DNA of 64,000 nucleotides from Nostoc sp. KVJ3 (GCF_026127265.1 NZ_WWFG01000002.1:1550001-1614000), one strand, 5' to 3'; counted from the stretch's first letter, positions 1 through 9,615 are shown. Numbers and translations are program-made. The notes: generated from the letters alone by a model not told the origin.

Positions 1-1
1 A

Positions 2-745
2 TTAACACTCAAACGAGCCGAAGGTATTGTTTGTAACAGTTCTTATACACAAGACTATCTCAGAACTGCTTTCCGATTAGATACTCCTACCCATGTCATT
101 AACCCAGTAATCAGACCAGAAAAATTTGCTAATAATGTAGAGAGTCCCAGCAGCCTTGATGATTTACGTGTTCGTCTGCGTCGGGCTTACAATATTCCTG
201 AATCAGCAATAGTTATTCTTTCTATCGGAAGGTTAGTAAAACATAAAGGTTTCGACCGAGTAATTGATAATATTCCACTATTGCTAACTTTTGGAGTGGA
301 TGTTCACTATATAATCTGCGGTGAAGGGTCAAGTGAATCGGAACTGAAATCTTTGGCGCATCGTTTGCGGGTAGATAAGCGCGTCCACTTTGCTGGATAT
401 GTGGTGGAGCGGGAATTAGCAGGTTATTATGCAGCTTGTGATATATTTGCCATGCTGACTTTATTGGATACTAAACCTAACAATATGGAAGGTTTTGGTA
501 TGGTTTATTTAGAAGCAAGTTACTTTGGTAAGCCGATAATTGCCCCACGTTTAGGTGGTGTTGTAGATATAGTTCAGCATGAAGAAAATGGGATACTGGT
601 TAATCCCGATTCTGGTTATGAAGTGTTTCAAGCTTTCAATCGGTTGTGCAAAGACCAGCAGCTACGCGAGCAACTCGGCCGCAAAGGTAAAGAATTAGCC
701 AAAGGTCGAACCCTTCACAGGTCGCTGTATAAATCAGATTTGTGA
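2..745 (+). CDS. Glycosyltransferase family 4, C-terminal part (5' end outside window)
   Basis: The frame is open from base 2 without a start, so the gene begins upstream of the window. About 247 residues are visible: the end of the acceptor half and the nucleotide-sugar-binding half of a GT-B glycosyltransferase. Recognisable pieces are GRLVKHKGF (start of the donor-binding Rossmann domain), the ICGEGSSES turn, and EGFGMVYLEASYFGKPIIA, which carries the E-x7-E motif of family 4 retaining enzymes. Such enzymes add sugars to lipids or exopolysaccharide precursors at the cytoplasmic membrane; the donor and acceptor cannot be told. The last residues (GRTLHRSLYKSDL) are shorter and less family-like than usual, so the 3' end may be altered. 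It converges with the next gene with only 5 bp between stops. Confidence 0.85.
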   Translation, partial: LTLKRAEGIVCNSSYTQDYLRTAFRLDTPTHVINPVIRPEKFANNVESPSSLDDLRVRLRRAYNIPESAIVILSIGRLVKHKGFDRVIDNIPLLLTFGVDVHYIICGEGSSESELKSLAHRLRVDKRVHFAGYVVERELAGYYAACDIFAMLTLLDTKPNNMEGFGMVYLEASYFGKPIIAPRLGGVVDIVQHEENGILVNPDSGYEVFQAFNRLCKDQQLREQLGRKGKELAKGRTLHRSLYKSDL

Positions 746-750
746 TATTT

Positions 751-3700
751 TTATGGGCATACGCTCAGTTTTTTCTTTTCATCAGGATTAGTTTTAAGGT
801 AATCTTTAAGGCGATCGCATCCTTCATGCAACAGTTCATCTAATCCCCGGATACGCCACACAATTACCGTATTGTCTTGAGTGGCTATAGCTAGCAGTTT
901 ACCATCGGGGCTAAAACCTGCACCTCTCACAAAGCCTTGATGACCTCTAAATTCTGCTACTTGTTGTCCTGATAAATTCCACAACCTAGTTGTGTAGTTT
1001 GCTGAAGATGTAGCCAGTAGTTTACCATCTGGGCTGAAATTTATGTGTGTGACTCTGCCTTCATAAGTCTTAAATTCTTTTAACTGCTTTCCTGAAAAAT
1101 CCCATAGCCTGACAGTACCATCATCTCCAGATGTAGCCAATTTATTCTCGTTAGGGCTAAAACTGACAGTGTTAACATAGCCTTTATGCCCCGTCAATTT
1201 TTTAAGCAGCTTGCCATTAATATCCCACAGCAATGCCGTCCCATTTTCTCCAACTGTAGCTAGCAGCTTGCCATCTGGACTAAATCTAGTAGTTTCAACC
1301 TTGCCTTGCTGTTTAAATTCTTGCAACTTGTTTCCTTTGAGATCCCACACTTTTGCTATGCCATCATCTCCAGCAGTAACAAGCCTATCCCCTTCATTGT
1401 TAAAATTGATAGTCCGTACTGCTTGAGAATGCCCCTCGAAAGGTTTCAAAGGCTTTAACTGTTCTCCGGTGCGCGTCCAGAGCTTTATTGTGCCATCTTT
1501 TCCACCTGTAACAATTAGGTTTTTAGCTTTGTCTGGGCTAAAACGTACAGTATTGACACCGCCTTGATCGGCTTTGAATTTTCTTACCAGCTTACCTTCG
1601 AGGTTCCAAAGCCTAATATAGTCATCATATGAAGCTGTAATCATTAACTTGCTATCTGGGCTAAAACGAACACTACCAACACCTTTTTCATTCTCCTCTA
1701 GTTCGATTAAGGGGTTTTTGGGTTTGATTAATGATTTTCCTGGAACTGCCCAGAATCTCACCGTACCATCATCTTTTCCAGCAGTGGCAAGAGTATCGCC
1801 CTTTGGATTAAAGCGAGTGCTGACAACACTGCCCTGATGACCCTTAAATTCTGCTTGCAGTGTTCTGTTAAAATCCTTCCACAGCCTGACTTTGCCATCG
1901 CTAGCCGATGTAGCAATCAGCCCATCTTTAATACGAACTGTCTCAACACCTTCAGGGTGAGCCTCAAATTTTTTTTCTGTCAGTTCTTTTCCTGAAAAAT
2001 CCCACAGCCTGACAGTACCATCATCTCCAGCTGTCGCAAGTTGCTTTTCTTTGGGGTGAAACCAGACACTGTTAACACTACATTTTTTAGTGTCTTTGAT
2101 ATTGCATTTATGACCTTTAAATATTGCTATCGGTTCTGTCTTGTTGATATCCCAAAGCTTTGCTAGACCATCCTCTCCAGCCGTGGCAAATTGCTGGTCA
2201 TTATAAGGATTGGGATTAAGGCTTTTGATCTTACTGCTGTGAGCAGGTATTGTTTTAAAAATTTTTCCTTGGAGAGTCCACAGTCTGACGTAGCCATCAT
2301 CTCCAGTTGTTGCCAACAGATTTATCTTGGGAAGAAAACGAACATTGTTAACACTACATTTATCATCCTCTTTTGCTAAGTCGTATTCTTTTATTTCACA
2401 TTGATGATGTATAGATGTTATGGAAAGTGGAGACCAATTCTGATCTGCTGATAAAAAATTCCACATCTTTGAGACATCCCACAGTTTTACCCAACCATTA
2501 CTTGTACCTGTCGCCAATATTGTTTGATCTTCGTTAAAATCGATACTTTTGATACTGTTCTTGTCCAGTTTGGAATTTTTCAATGTTTTCAATTTTTTGT
2601 TCTGATAATCCCACCACTTGACCGTGCCATCTTCTCCACCAGCAACAATTAACTCTTCTTTTTGTTTACTCGTTTTATTAAAAATAAAACGGATACTGTT
2701 TACACCTCTTTGGTAAGTATTGATTTGATTTGTTTGATGAATATTATCCAGAATCTTCTGCAAAGCTAGCAGAGGACTTGTGGCTGGACAATCTTGCAAA
2801 CAATTACTATTCCAAAAAGCCATCTTTTGAATCTCTTGTCCGGCTTCCATTGCTGACATTAAAGACTCGATTTCTCCATCGCCAGACTCAAAATTTTTTA
2901 ATGCAGTGACTCCAGAGGCTTCAACTTGGGCTGTCCATCGTAGCCAAAATGCAACCATAGCCAGCATTGAGACTACTAGTAAACCACTTGTCAGCCCAAA
3001 TAGAGTAAGTTTACGGCGGCGTTCCTTCTGTTTGCGATCGCGATCGCGCAATGCTAAACTCTGCTGGATAAAATCTTGCTCTGCTTTGCTCAACTCATCT
3101 TGGCGCTGCTGGAGCCAATTTTCCGCTTCCCCTAGCTGGACACCTCGCAGCAATGACTCCTTATCTTGTTCGGCATTTTCCCACTGACGCATTGTCGATC
3201 GCAATACTTCTTGCCAAGTGCGGAAAGAGCGATCGCTTTCCATCCATCTATGCAGTTGTCCCCATTCCCGAATCAAGGTTTCATGGACAATTTCTACTGT
3301 TTCTTGTTTTTTGCCAGCAGTGTCATTAAGTCCAGTTACCACTAGCCGCGCATCAGCTAGACGCTTAACTAAATCCCAATTATCTCCTACCTCATTTCTA
3401 GTAGCTAGTCGGCGTGTGTCTTGTGTCCCTTCCCCAGGACGCACTAGCTGGACAAATATTTGCTGTGCTTGTTGTTGTTCCTTGGGCTTTAGCTTGGCAA
3501 ACTCGGCTTCTGCATGATTCGCCAAAGACTTTTCTACACCGCCAATTGCTTCATAAGCAGCATGAGTCATTTGACGATTTTGCTGTTCTGCCCATAGTTG
3601 CGTCAAAGTAAATTCTAGTAAAGGCAAATTCCCTGGTGAATCTACCACCGCTTGGAGAATCTGCTTCACAAGACCCTCTTCTAACCTTACCCCTTGCTTG

Positions 3701-4992
3701 TTTGCAGGTAGAGCGATCGCTTGCTGCAATTCTTCTCGGTTCATTGGCGCAAGTTTTAAATCAGCATTCTGCAAAGCATTGGCAAAGCGATAATCTAAAA
3801 GCGCATATCCCAGAAAGTCAGCCCGCAAGGTCAACAAAAGGGTAAAATTGTCTACTAGGTTAGCCGCTTCTAATAGTTGATTTAAAAATAATTGGCGCTC
3901 TTGAATATCTGAGCAAGAAGCGTAAAGTTCCTCAAATTGATCGACTACCAGTAATAGCCGCTTATTATCGTTCTCTGACAAAATTCGGGATAAAACAGTA
4001 TGTGCTGCTACTTGTTGCGATCGCAACCCACAAGCTAACTTTCCTGCCTCAATATCCTGTTGCGTCTTTCCCTTCTCTGGTTCGCGTAGGCGCACAATTA
4101 CTGCTGCAAGTTCATCTACAGGATGAGTTTTTGGGCGAAAGGACTCAATTAGCCAATTGCTTTGTTGGCGTAAATTAGGAATCAAACCCGCAAACACTAC
4201 ACTAGATTTACCACTACCAGAAGCCCCAATTACCGCTACTAATGATTGTTTTTGGACTGTATCTACAAGTTTCTGGGTGAAAATATCCCGCCCAAAGAAA
4301 AATCGTGCGTCTTCTTCCCGAAAAGCAAATAAACCACGATAGGGACACGAAGCAATAGCTTGCTCGCTCAATATAGACCATGCTATCACCAGCACCCGTG
4401 TGGGAATCATAAACCCAACTTTAGCATCTGGTTGGTTGATATCTGCCGCTACTGCTATTCCTACTACACCCTGAAGCTCACCATCCCAGATTGGCGCACC
4501 ACTGAAACCCGGCTTTAATGCATAACCTGTTTGTTTCTCATCCTCTAGTTGCACCCAACTTTTACCCGTGCGTCCGCGTAAAACGCCGTTAGCCCAAACA
4601 CCATCTGGTTGTCCTGCGGGAAAACCAAATACTCGGAAAGGATGTCCCGCCCATTCATCAGATGTAATTAATGGTGCTATTAGAGCCTGATTTGGGGGAG
4701 AAAGTGCTAACTCTAATCCGGCAATATCTTCTAATTCCACACTCGGATTTACAGGTAGCCAGAAAACAACCTTAGCTTTGAGCAGTTGTTTGGGTGCAAC
4801 TAACGGAAAATCCAAGGTGATTTCTGCATCTGGCATTTGAGCAGTTGTTCTGGTAAGTCCCAAAGCATCAGCTACCACATGAGCGCAGGTGATGATGTAC
4901 TTTTGAGAAACTAAGAAGCCAGCACCAATTACTTTGCCCTTGTTACTGTTAGAGTAAATTCTGACAATAGATGACTCAAGGGGTGCTACCAT
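751..4992 (-). CDS. Trypsin-like protease / nSTAND ATPase / WD40 14-blade protein
   Basis: 1413 residues in four blocks. Residues ~1-210 are a trypsin-fold protease with a visible triad: His in ITCAHVV, Asp in LEDIAGLE, Ser in KPGFSGAPIW. Residues ~215-640 are a STAND-type ATPase opening with CPYRGLFAF and a Walker A at ~259 (GASGSGKSSVV), with LLLVVDQFEELY as Walker B. A membrane or hydrophobic segment lies at ~665-688. Residues ~760-1390 hold fourteen WD40 repeats, enough for two seven-blade propellers. In this family the repeats sense a ligand, the ATPase oligomerises and the protease is the effector; that role is family knowledge, not shown here. The start overlaps the upstream small gene by 17 bp, suggesting translational coupling. 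Repeats differ enough from each other that they are not a recent expansion. Confidence 0.9.
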   Translation of the reverse strand: MVAPLESSIVRIYSNSNKGKVIGAGFLVSQKYIITCAHVVADALGLTRTTAQMPDAEITLDFPLVAPKQLLKAKVVFWLPVNPSVELEDIAGLELALSPPNQALIAPLITSDEWAGHPFRVFGFPAGQPDGVWANGVLRGRTGKSWVQLEDEKQTGYALKPGFSGAPIWDGELQGVVGIAVAADINQPDAKVGFMIPTRVLVIAWSILSEQAIASCPYRGLFAFREEDARFFFGRDIFTQKLVDTVQKQSLVAVIGASGSGKSSVVFAGLIPNLRQQSNWLIESFRPKTHPVDELAAVIVRLREPEKGKTQQDIEAGKLACGLRSQQVAAHTVLSRILSENDNKRLLLVVDQFEELYASCSDIQERQLFLNQLLEAANLVDNFTLLLTLRADFLGYALLDYRFANALQNADLKLAPMNREELQQAIALPANKQGVRLEEGLVKQILQAVVDSPGNLPLLEFTLTQLWAEQQNRQMTHAAYEAIGGVEKSLANHAEAEFAKLKPKEQQQAQQIFVQLVRPGEGTQDTRRLATRNEVGDNWDLVKRLADARLVVTGLNDTAGKKQETVEIVHETLIREWGQLHRWMESDRSFRTWQEVLRSTMRQWENAEQDKESLLRGVQLGEAENWLQQRQDELSKAEQDFIQQSLALRDRDRKQKERRRKLTLFGLTSGLLVVSMLAMVAFWLRWTAQVEASGVTALKNFESGDGEIESLMSAMEAGQEIQKMAFWNSNCLQDCPATSPLLALQKILDNIHQTNQINTYQRGVNSIRFIFNKTSKQKEELIVAGGEDGTVKWWDYQNKKLKTLKNSKLDKNSIKSIDFNEDQTILATGTSNGWVKLWDVSKMWNFLSADQNWSPLSITSIHHQCEIKEYDLAKEDDKCSVNNVRFLPKINLLATTGDDGYVRLWTLQGKIFKTIPAHSSKIKSLNPNPYNDQQFATAGEDGLAKLWDINKTEPIAIFKGHKCNIKDTKKCSVNSVWFHPKEKQLATAGDDGTVRLWDFSGKELTEKKFEAHPEGVETVRIKDGLIATSASDGKVRLWKDFNRTLQAEFKGHQGSVVSTRFNPKGDTLATAGKDDGTVRFWAVPGKSLIKPKNPLIELEENEKGVGSVRFSPDSKLMITASYDDYIRLWNLEGKLVRKFKADQGGVNTVRFSPDKAKNLIVTGGKDGTIKLWTRTGEQLKPLKPFEGHSQAVRTINFNNEGDRLVTAGDDGIAKVWDLKGNKLQEFKQQGKVETTRFSPDGKLLATVGENGTALLWDINGKLLKKLTGHKGYVNTVSFSPNENKLATSGDDGTVRLWDFSGKQLKEFKTYEGRVTHINFSPDGKLLATSSANYTTRLWNLSGQQVAEFRGHQGFVRGAGFSPDGKLLAIATQDNTVIVWRIRGLDELLHEGCDRLKDYLKTNPDEKKKLSVCP

Positions 4993-5314
4993 TTTGTGAA
5001 TCTTTTTTCCACTTCAAAGTGATTTCATAGTTGACTTCACTATTGCCAGAAGCTACAACTGCCCCAAGTTGAGCGCTAATTTTGATACCAAACTTGACTT
5101 CTACTTCATCTGCTGGTTGTTTGAGACTACCGATTTTGGTAATAATTGCATTAGCTATGGGCTTAACGGTTTCTAAAGCTGACTCAAAAGTTTGCGTAGC
5201 TTTATCAACCATTTGATCTCGCAAACCGATGCGATCGTCAATCTGTGCGGCTTCGTCTACTTCAACAAAAATGGATTCGCCACTTTCAAGAGGAAATTCT
5301 ATTATCTGTTTCAC
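4976..5314 (-). CDS. Trypco1-like (trypsin-co-occurring) small protein
   Basis: 112 residues starting at GTG 5314. The sequence begins with MKQIIEFPLESGESIFVEVD and ends with a strand-rich part including KFGIKISAQLGAVVASG and YEITLKW, the pattern of the family known as trypsin-co-occurring domain 1 (CU044_2847 family). These small proteins are found next to trypsin-like and STAND proteins in predicted conflict systems, probably binding the protease or ATPase partner. The gene overlaps the following protease-ATPase-WD40 gene by 17 bp, which supports a two-protein module. No membrane segment or signal peptide is seen. Family assignment is by recognition of the pattern and the neighbour, with no search run. 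Confidence 0.75.
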   Translation of the reverse strand: MKQIIEFPLESGESIFVEVDEAAQIDDRIGLRDQMVDKATQTFESALETVKPIANAIITKIGSLKQPADEVEVKFGIKISAQLGAVVASGNSEVNYEITLKWKKDSQNGSTP

Positions 5315-5490
5315 AATAAATTTACAAGATTTGGGTATAAATACGTAAAATTCTATATATACAGATTATAGAGAGCTTTGTATTACTTTAAGTTCCCAGA
5401 TAATGCAACTTTTAGAAACTCACGCGCATTTTGCCACCCCAAATAGGTTGATTCCGAAATATGCCAAAAACCCTTGAGGTTGAAACAGAC

Positions 5491-5703
5491 TTAACCACCA
5501 CCAACAATAGTTACCACTTCTAAGCGATCGCCTGGTTGCACTTTTGTATCCGTCCAAAACTGGCGGTGTAAAATTTCGCCGTTATATTCTACAGCCACCA
5601 AGCGGGGGTTAAAACCCAGTTCTTGGAGCAAATCGGGTAAAGAAGTTTGAAACAAACAGCTATGGGTTTCCCCATTTACCTGAATCGTAATCTCATTAGA
5701 CAT
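5491..5703 (-). CDS. thiS: ThiS sulfur carrier protein
   Basis: 70 residues, the normal length for ThiS, with a ubiquitin-like beta-grasp sequence and a C-terminal VVTIVGGG. The terminal Gly-Gly is adenylated and then thiocarboxylated, and the sulfur is passed to ThiG to build the thiazole ring of thiamine. The ATG start at 5703 follows thiE by about 60 bp on the same strand, so thiE-thiS probably form one transcript. The partner thiG is in the window too, at about 41.8-42.6 kb. No TPP riboswitch was recognised upstream of this pair. Confidence 0.93.
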   Translation of the reverse strand: MSNEITIQVNGETHSCLFQTSLPDLLQELGFNPRLVAVEYNGEILHRQFWTDTKVQPGDRLEVVTIVGGG

Positions 5704-5764
5704 AAATGTGGTGTGGGGAATTGGGAATGGGGTATTGGTTACTCGCTTTGGGCTAACGACTCTT

Positions 5765-6880
5765 TTAAAGTTCTGGTTTAATGCGATTGAGTTGGGAAAG
5801 CAAATATTGTGTTACCAGGGTAGGCTGTTCGGCTTGCATGAGCGATCGCACTACCGCCACACGTTCGGCTCCAGCATCGATCGCATCATTGATATTATTG
5901 GCATCTATTCCCCCAATGGCAAACCAGGGAATTGAGCAATTTTTGGCTGCATAGCTGACATATTCTAAACCTGTGGCTGCCTTACCTACTTTCGTCGGAG
6001 TTTCATAAACTGGCCCCACACCAATGTAATCTACACCTTCAGCAATTGCCCCTTGCATTTCTTCTTTATTTGTGGTAGAAAGACCTATCAAACGCTGCGA
6101 ACCGAGTAATTGCCGAGCCACAGCAATGGGCATATCTTGTTGTCCTAGATGTACCCCATCGGCATCGACAGCCAGAGCGAGATCCACGCGATCGTTAACA
6201 ATGAACAAAGCACCGTAAATATGGCATAACTGCCGGAGTTTTCTCGCTTGTTCCAGACGCAAAGAATCATCAGCGGTTTTGTCGCGGTACTGTAGAAGCG
6301 TTAATCCCCCTTTAAGTGCAGCTTCGACGTTGTTCAACAAATTTTCATGTGGGGAAGTAACAAGATACAAACGCGATCGCCACAATAATTGATGGCGCTG
6401 ATGACCCATTAAACTACTTTCTAGGGTATAAACCTGATAACGCATCTGCTTACAAGCTTTAGCCATACTTGGCAGGGTTAGCTTGCTGTATTCTTCCAAC
6501 ACCCGCAAGGCTTCTTCGACACGACAAAAGTTAGCTTGCAATACCGATTTTATACTAGCTCGTTCTTCTTCTTGAGGATGAGTTAACTCAGTCCCAGGAT
6601 CGCCTGGTGTATCTCGCGCCGCCCGCAATTCTGGGGTATGCAATTTGGCTAATTCTTGTCGTAGGCGCTTACATTCAAGAGATAACTGGGCATTATTCAA
6701 GCCAAAGCGACACCATTCTTCAATAATTCGCAAGCCTTCACGGGCACGGTCTAAATTGGCATCTAAAATGCGATAGACAACTTGCAGTACTTGCTCTTTT
6801 TGGCTGTATGGCTCGACCATTACAACAACCCCGTTAGTGCTTTCATCAAAGTGTGAATTATCATATTTCCTAGTAACCAT
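5765..6880 (-). CDS. thiE: Thiamine-phosphate synthase with N-terminal ThiD2 domain
   Basis: 371 residues, long for ThiE (about 210) because of an N-terminal helical domain (residues ~30-165, with RILDANLDRAREGLRIIEEW) of the ThiD2 type. The C-terminal ~200 residues are the ThiE TIM barrel: LYLVTS, LLQYRDK, FIVNDRVDLALAVDADGVHLGQ and IGVGPVYETPTKVG are family hallmarks for joining HMP-PP to thiazole phosphate. ThiD2 domains are known as an alternative HMP-P kinase, so the protein may do two consecutive steps; this is inference for this copy. The start could be ATG 6880 or ATG 6817; the first 21 residues look unlike the family, so 6817 is quite possible. Cotranscribed with thiS. Confidence 0.93.
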   Translation of the reverse strand: MVTRKYDNSHFDESTNGVVVMVEPYSQKEQVLQVVYRILDANLDRAREGLRIIEEWCRFGLNNAQLSLECKRLRQELAKLHTPELRAARDTPGDPGTELTHPQEEERASIKSVLQANFCRVEEALRVLEEYSKLTLPSMAKACKQMRYQVYTLESSLMGHQRHQLLWRSRLYLVTSPHENLLNNVEAALKGGLTLLQYRDKTADDSLRLEQARKLRQLCHIYGALFIVNDRVDLALAVDADGVHLGQQDMPIAVARQLLGSQRLIGLSTTNKEEMQGAIAEGVDYIGVGPVYETPTKVGKAATGLEYVSYAAKNCSIPWFAIGGIDANNINDAIDAGAERVAVVRSLMQAEQPTLVTQYLLSQLNRIKPEL

Positions 6881-7519
6881 AAGTTAATTAATTTGCTTTT
6901 TTTTACTTAATCTTGGCAAAATTTACGCAGAGCAACGTAGCAGTTAAGGTTACGGTAAATTATCCCATGTTCCTATAGGCAGTGATAAGTGTAGTTTGAG
7001 GCTACAGTTTTGCACTAAGGTTAGTCAAGTATTTTAGGGTAAAGAACGAGCTTACAAAGGACTAGTACCGCAGGGCGGAATTAAAAATTAAAAATTAAAA
7101 ATTAAAAACGAATACAGCATGAGGGTTTCATTGATTTGGAATGGGTGGTTTATTTCCGCCGCACTGGACTAGCCAGAAGGCACATACCAGAAAATTGGAC
7201 TTAAATTCGGAATTCTTCTTCAATTAGTCCTATTGAGAGGAATGTAAACTGTTAGCCTTGAAATTCGATTTTGCGGTGGGGATTGTCAGATGTGAATAAT
7301 GAAAAGCTCTTTGAGAGTAAGTCTATTTTGCCTCCCCTCAAGTGAACAGACAGAATATCATTTATTGCCCTGGATTAAAAATCGCCAATTGGTCAATATG
7401 TGGGTAATATTATCGACATAATATTCTCTAAGAGTGTAAGAATTTATTGTTACTTCTTAGGGGTTATGTTAAATATGATTCACTATATTGTGTTTTCTCA
7501 GTACCGTAGAGGAGAAATT
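6881..7519. other. Intergenic region with one repeat element
   Basis: No gene is supported between the divergent thiE and the beta-helix protein. It holds the repeat element at 7062-7172. The start of the downstream gene is best placed at ATG 7520, because GAGGAGA lies just before it; upstream in-frame starts at 7400 and 7463 have no such site. Confidence 0.6.
7062..7172 (+). mobile_element. MITE-like repeat element, copy A
   Basis: The ends are imperfect inverted repeats: CTAGTACCGCAGGGCGGAA on the left and, read from the other strand, CTAGTCCAGTGCGGCGGAA on the right (13 of 19 identical). The interior contains four copies of TTAAAAA. The 99 bases 7061-7159 recur exactly, in inverted orientation, at 53298-53396. 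It carries no gene. No clear target-site duplication was seen. Confidence 0.75.
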
Positions 7520-9418
7520 ATGCTTGCAAGGCTCAAGCTTATGAAATCAGCAAGGCTTTTATTTTTGAGTTTTTCAGTATTATCTATTACCGTAAGCATG
7601 GGAGCGGCAAGTATAGCGTTTCTGGGTAGCGCGTTAGCGGATCTCGCCGTTGGCAGAGCCTCTCGTAGAGAAGGCATCGCTCAGATCCCATCAACACCAA
7701 ATTCAGCACCTCTAGGTGAGAAAACCAATTCTCAGGCTAACGTGCTGTTTGTTAACCCCAATAGTGGAGATGACAAGGCAGGTAATGGTAGCCAATCCGC
7801 TCCGATGAAAACCATTACCCATGCGTTGCAATTAGCTAACGCCAATACTGTAATTATGCTCTCCACGGGCACTTATAGCGCCGATACAGGCGAGGAATTT
7901 CCCTTAATACTGAAACCGGGTGTTTCAATTCAAGGCAACCCTAGCAATCAAGGTAAGGACATTATTATTCAGGGAGGTGGTGATTACCTGAGCCGCAGCT
8001 TTGCCGGTCAAAACGTCACAATTGTGGGAGCAAGCCAAGCCTTCCTCATTGGGGTGACAGTGACAAACTCAAATCCCCGTGGTTACGGTTTATGGATTGA
8101 ATCTAGCAATCCGGTAATCACAGAAAATACATTTACTGGCAGTACTCAAGATGGTATCTCTGTCAGTGGGAATGCTGCACCCACTATTAGCAAGAATTAC
8201 TTCGATCGCAATGGAGCCAATGGCATGACAATTGCTGGTAACTCCAGTCCCCAAGTGAAGGAAAATGTCTTTCATCAAACGGGTTTTGGGATCAATATTG
8301 CCCAAAATGCCGCTCCTGTAGTCATAGGTAATCAAATTCAGAACAATAGATCGGGAATTGTTGTGCAAGCAAAAGCCCGCCCGATTTTACGAAATAATAT
8401 TATTCAAAATAATAAAGAAGATGGTTTAGTTGCGATCGCTCAAGCAATGCCAGATTTGGGTAATGCATCGGAACCTGGGGGTAATCAATTTCAAAATAAC
8501 GCCCGCTACGACATTAATGCCAGCGCTGCTAAACAGGTGATTTCGGCTGGTGGTAACAATCTTGTGAGCGATCGCATCACTGGCAAAGTAGATATAAACG
8601 GGACAATCGCACTAGCAACTCAAAATTCTCAACCTGCTCCGGCTCCCAACAATGTCTTACGAGAAATACCACCAACAGGGGAAATTACCTTCTCGGCTCC
8701 CGAAATATCTGAAACTACCAACGATCAAACAGCGCTATTACCCAGCAACACCATTTCACCCAGTAATCCTGTTCCTGGACAATTAAACAGTCAACTGCTG
8801 CCATTGTTGCCTGCAAACATACCACTTTCGGCATCCATCTCCAATCAACAGCCATCCACTTATAAAGTTGCTAGATTTCCTATTCCTAGCAGCTTATCAT
8901 CTAGACAAATACCAATTAATACTTCAAAAGTTACAACTTCCAGCCCAGTACAACCGACTAATACACCACAGTTAAATTATGTGCAGATTGCTCCTAATAC
9001 CATTGAGTTTACTGCCCCTGAGTACCCATCTAATTCAGTTGCCAGCACAAGGAATCAAACACAGCAGACATTACCAATAGTAGAAGCTACTGCCCCAAAT
9101 GCTTCAGCACTTTTACCACTTCCTGATAGCGATATCCCCATTAGTAATACTCCCAATATGCAAACAAGTTCTGCAAGTATTCCTGATGGCGGTAACTCTG
9201 CGACACAGTTAGGTATCCTTTATCGCGTAGTTGTTCCCCTCGCAACTGACAGGGATAAAGATTTAGTGCGATCGCTTGTTCCTGGTGCGTTTCCCACCGT
9301 TTGGGAAGGTCAAAAAGTGATGCAAGCAGGAGTATTTAGTAGCGAATATAACGCTAAAGAAATGCTCAAAACCCTCTCTAGTAAAGGTTTAAGAGCCATT
9401 ATGGAGCCGTTAAATTAG
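7520..9418 (+). CDS. Secreted right-handed beta-helix protein (DUF1565) with SPOR-like C-terminus
   Basis: About 632 residues from ATG 7520, chosen for its GAGGAGA ribosome site. Residues 1-40 are a signal peptide (basic start, then LLFLSFSVLSITVSMGAAS, ending ALA). A DUF1565/pectate-lyase-like beta-helix follows: LFVNPNSGDDKAGNGSQSAP, then repeating NxIxxN rungs such as ENTFTGSTQDGISVSG. The middle ~200 residues are Pro/Ser/Thr/Asn-rich and probably disordered. The last ~70 residues (YRVVVPLATD to LRAIMEPLN) resemble a SPOR-like fold. Likely exported to the periplasm or cell surface, binding polysaccharide; function unproven. A repeat-derived peptide sits just after the predicted cleavage site. 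The tandem small gene follows after 7 bp. Confidence 0.85.
   Translation: MLARLKLMKSARLLFLSFSVLSITVSMGAASIAFLGSALADLAVGRASRREGIAQIPSTPNSAPLGEKTNSQANVLFVNPNSGDDKAGNGSQSAPMKTITHALQLANANTVIMLSTGTYSADTGEEFPLILKPGVSIQGNPSNQGKDIIIQGGGDYLSRSFAGQNVTIVGASQAFLIGVTVTNSNPRGYGLWIESSNPVITENTFTGSTQDGISVSGNAAPTISKNYFDRNGANGMTIAGNSSPQVKENVFHQTGFGINIAQNAAPVVIGNQIQNNRSGIVVQAKARPILRNNIIQNNKEDGLVAIAQAMPDLGNASEPGGNQFQNNARYDINASAAKQVISAGGNNLVSDRITGKVDINGTIALATQNSQPAPAPNNVLREIPPTGEITFSAPEISETTNDQTALLPSNTISPSNPVPGQLNSQLLPLLPANIPLSASISNQQPSTYKVARFPIPSSLSSRQIPINTSKVTTSSPVQPTNTPQLNYVQIAPNTIEFTAPEYPSNSVASTRNQTQQTLPIVEATAPNASALLPLPDSDIPISNTPNMQTSSASIPDGGNSATQLGILYRVVVPLATDRDKDLVRSLVPGAFPTVWEGQKVMQAGVFSSEYNAKEMLKTLSSKGLRAIMEPLN
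7630..7680 (+). repeat. Dispersed repeat inserted in frame after a signal peptide
   Basis: The stretch from GCGTTAGCGGATCTCGCCG to GAGAAGGCATCGC is of a type I recognise as dispersed in Nostoc genomes. Here it codes for ADLAVGRASRREGIA without breaking the frame, directly after the ALA that would be the signal-peptidase site. Confidence 0.6.
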
Positions 9419-9425
9419 TCGGGCA

Positions 9426-9608
9426 TTGGGCATTGGGCAAAAGATACTTAATGAGCAAGAATTAAGACAATATGTGATATTAAACCCCCAGGATGAGGAG
9501 GCATTTCAGCATTACCTCAGCATCATGAGAGCCAAACCGGGGGTAGTGGTCAGCACTCCAGAACAATTAGAGGCTGAGTTAAAACGGCGTATTAATCAAG
9601 GTAGTTAA
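9426..9608 (+). CDS. Small hypothetical protein, DUF6887-like
   Basis: 60 codons with a conserved-looking core: LNEQELRQYVILNPQDEEAF followed by QHYLSIMRAKPG. This resembles the small cyanobacterial DUF6887 proteins (ELRxYVLxxxxDxEAF). There is no ATG: the frame opens just after the stop of the previous gene and the only candidate start is TTG 9426, inside a TTGGGCA heptamer repeat, with no ribosome site. The native 5' end was probably replaced by the heptamer repeat, so this may be a remnant. A strong terminator follows the stop by 7 bp. No function is assigned. Confidence 0.5.
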   Translation: MGIGQKILNEQELRQYVILNPQDEEAFQHYLSIMRAKPGVVVSTPEQLEAELKRRINQGS

Positions 9609-9615
9609 CATAGAA

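Noticed and set aside
5315..5490. Possible TPP riboswitch or leader near thiS
   Set aside because: This gap is downstream of thiS, and no CUGAGA/ACCUGA core was found upstream of thiE or thiO.
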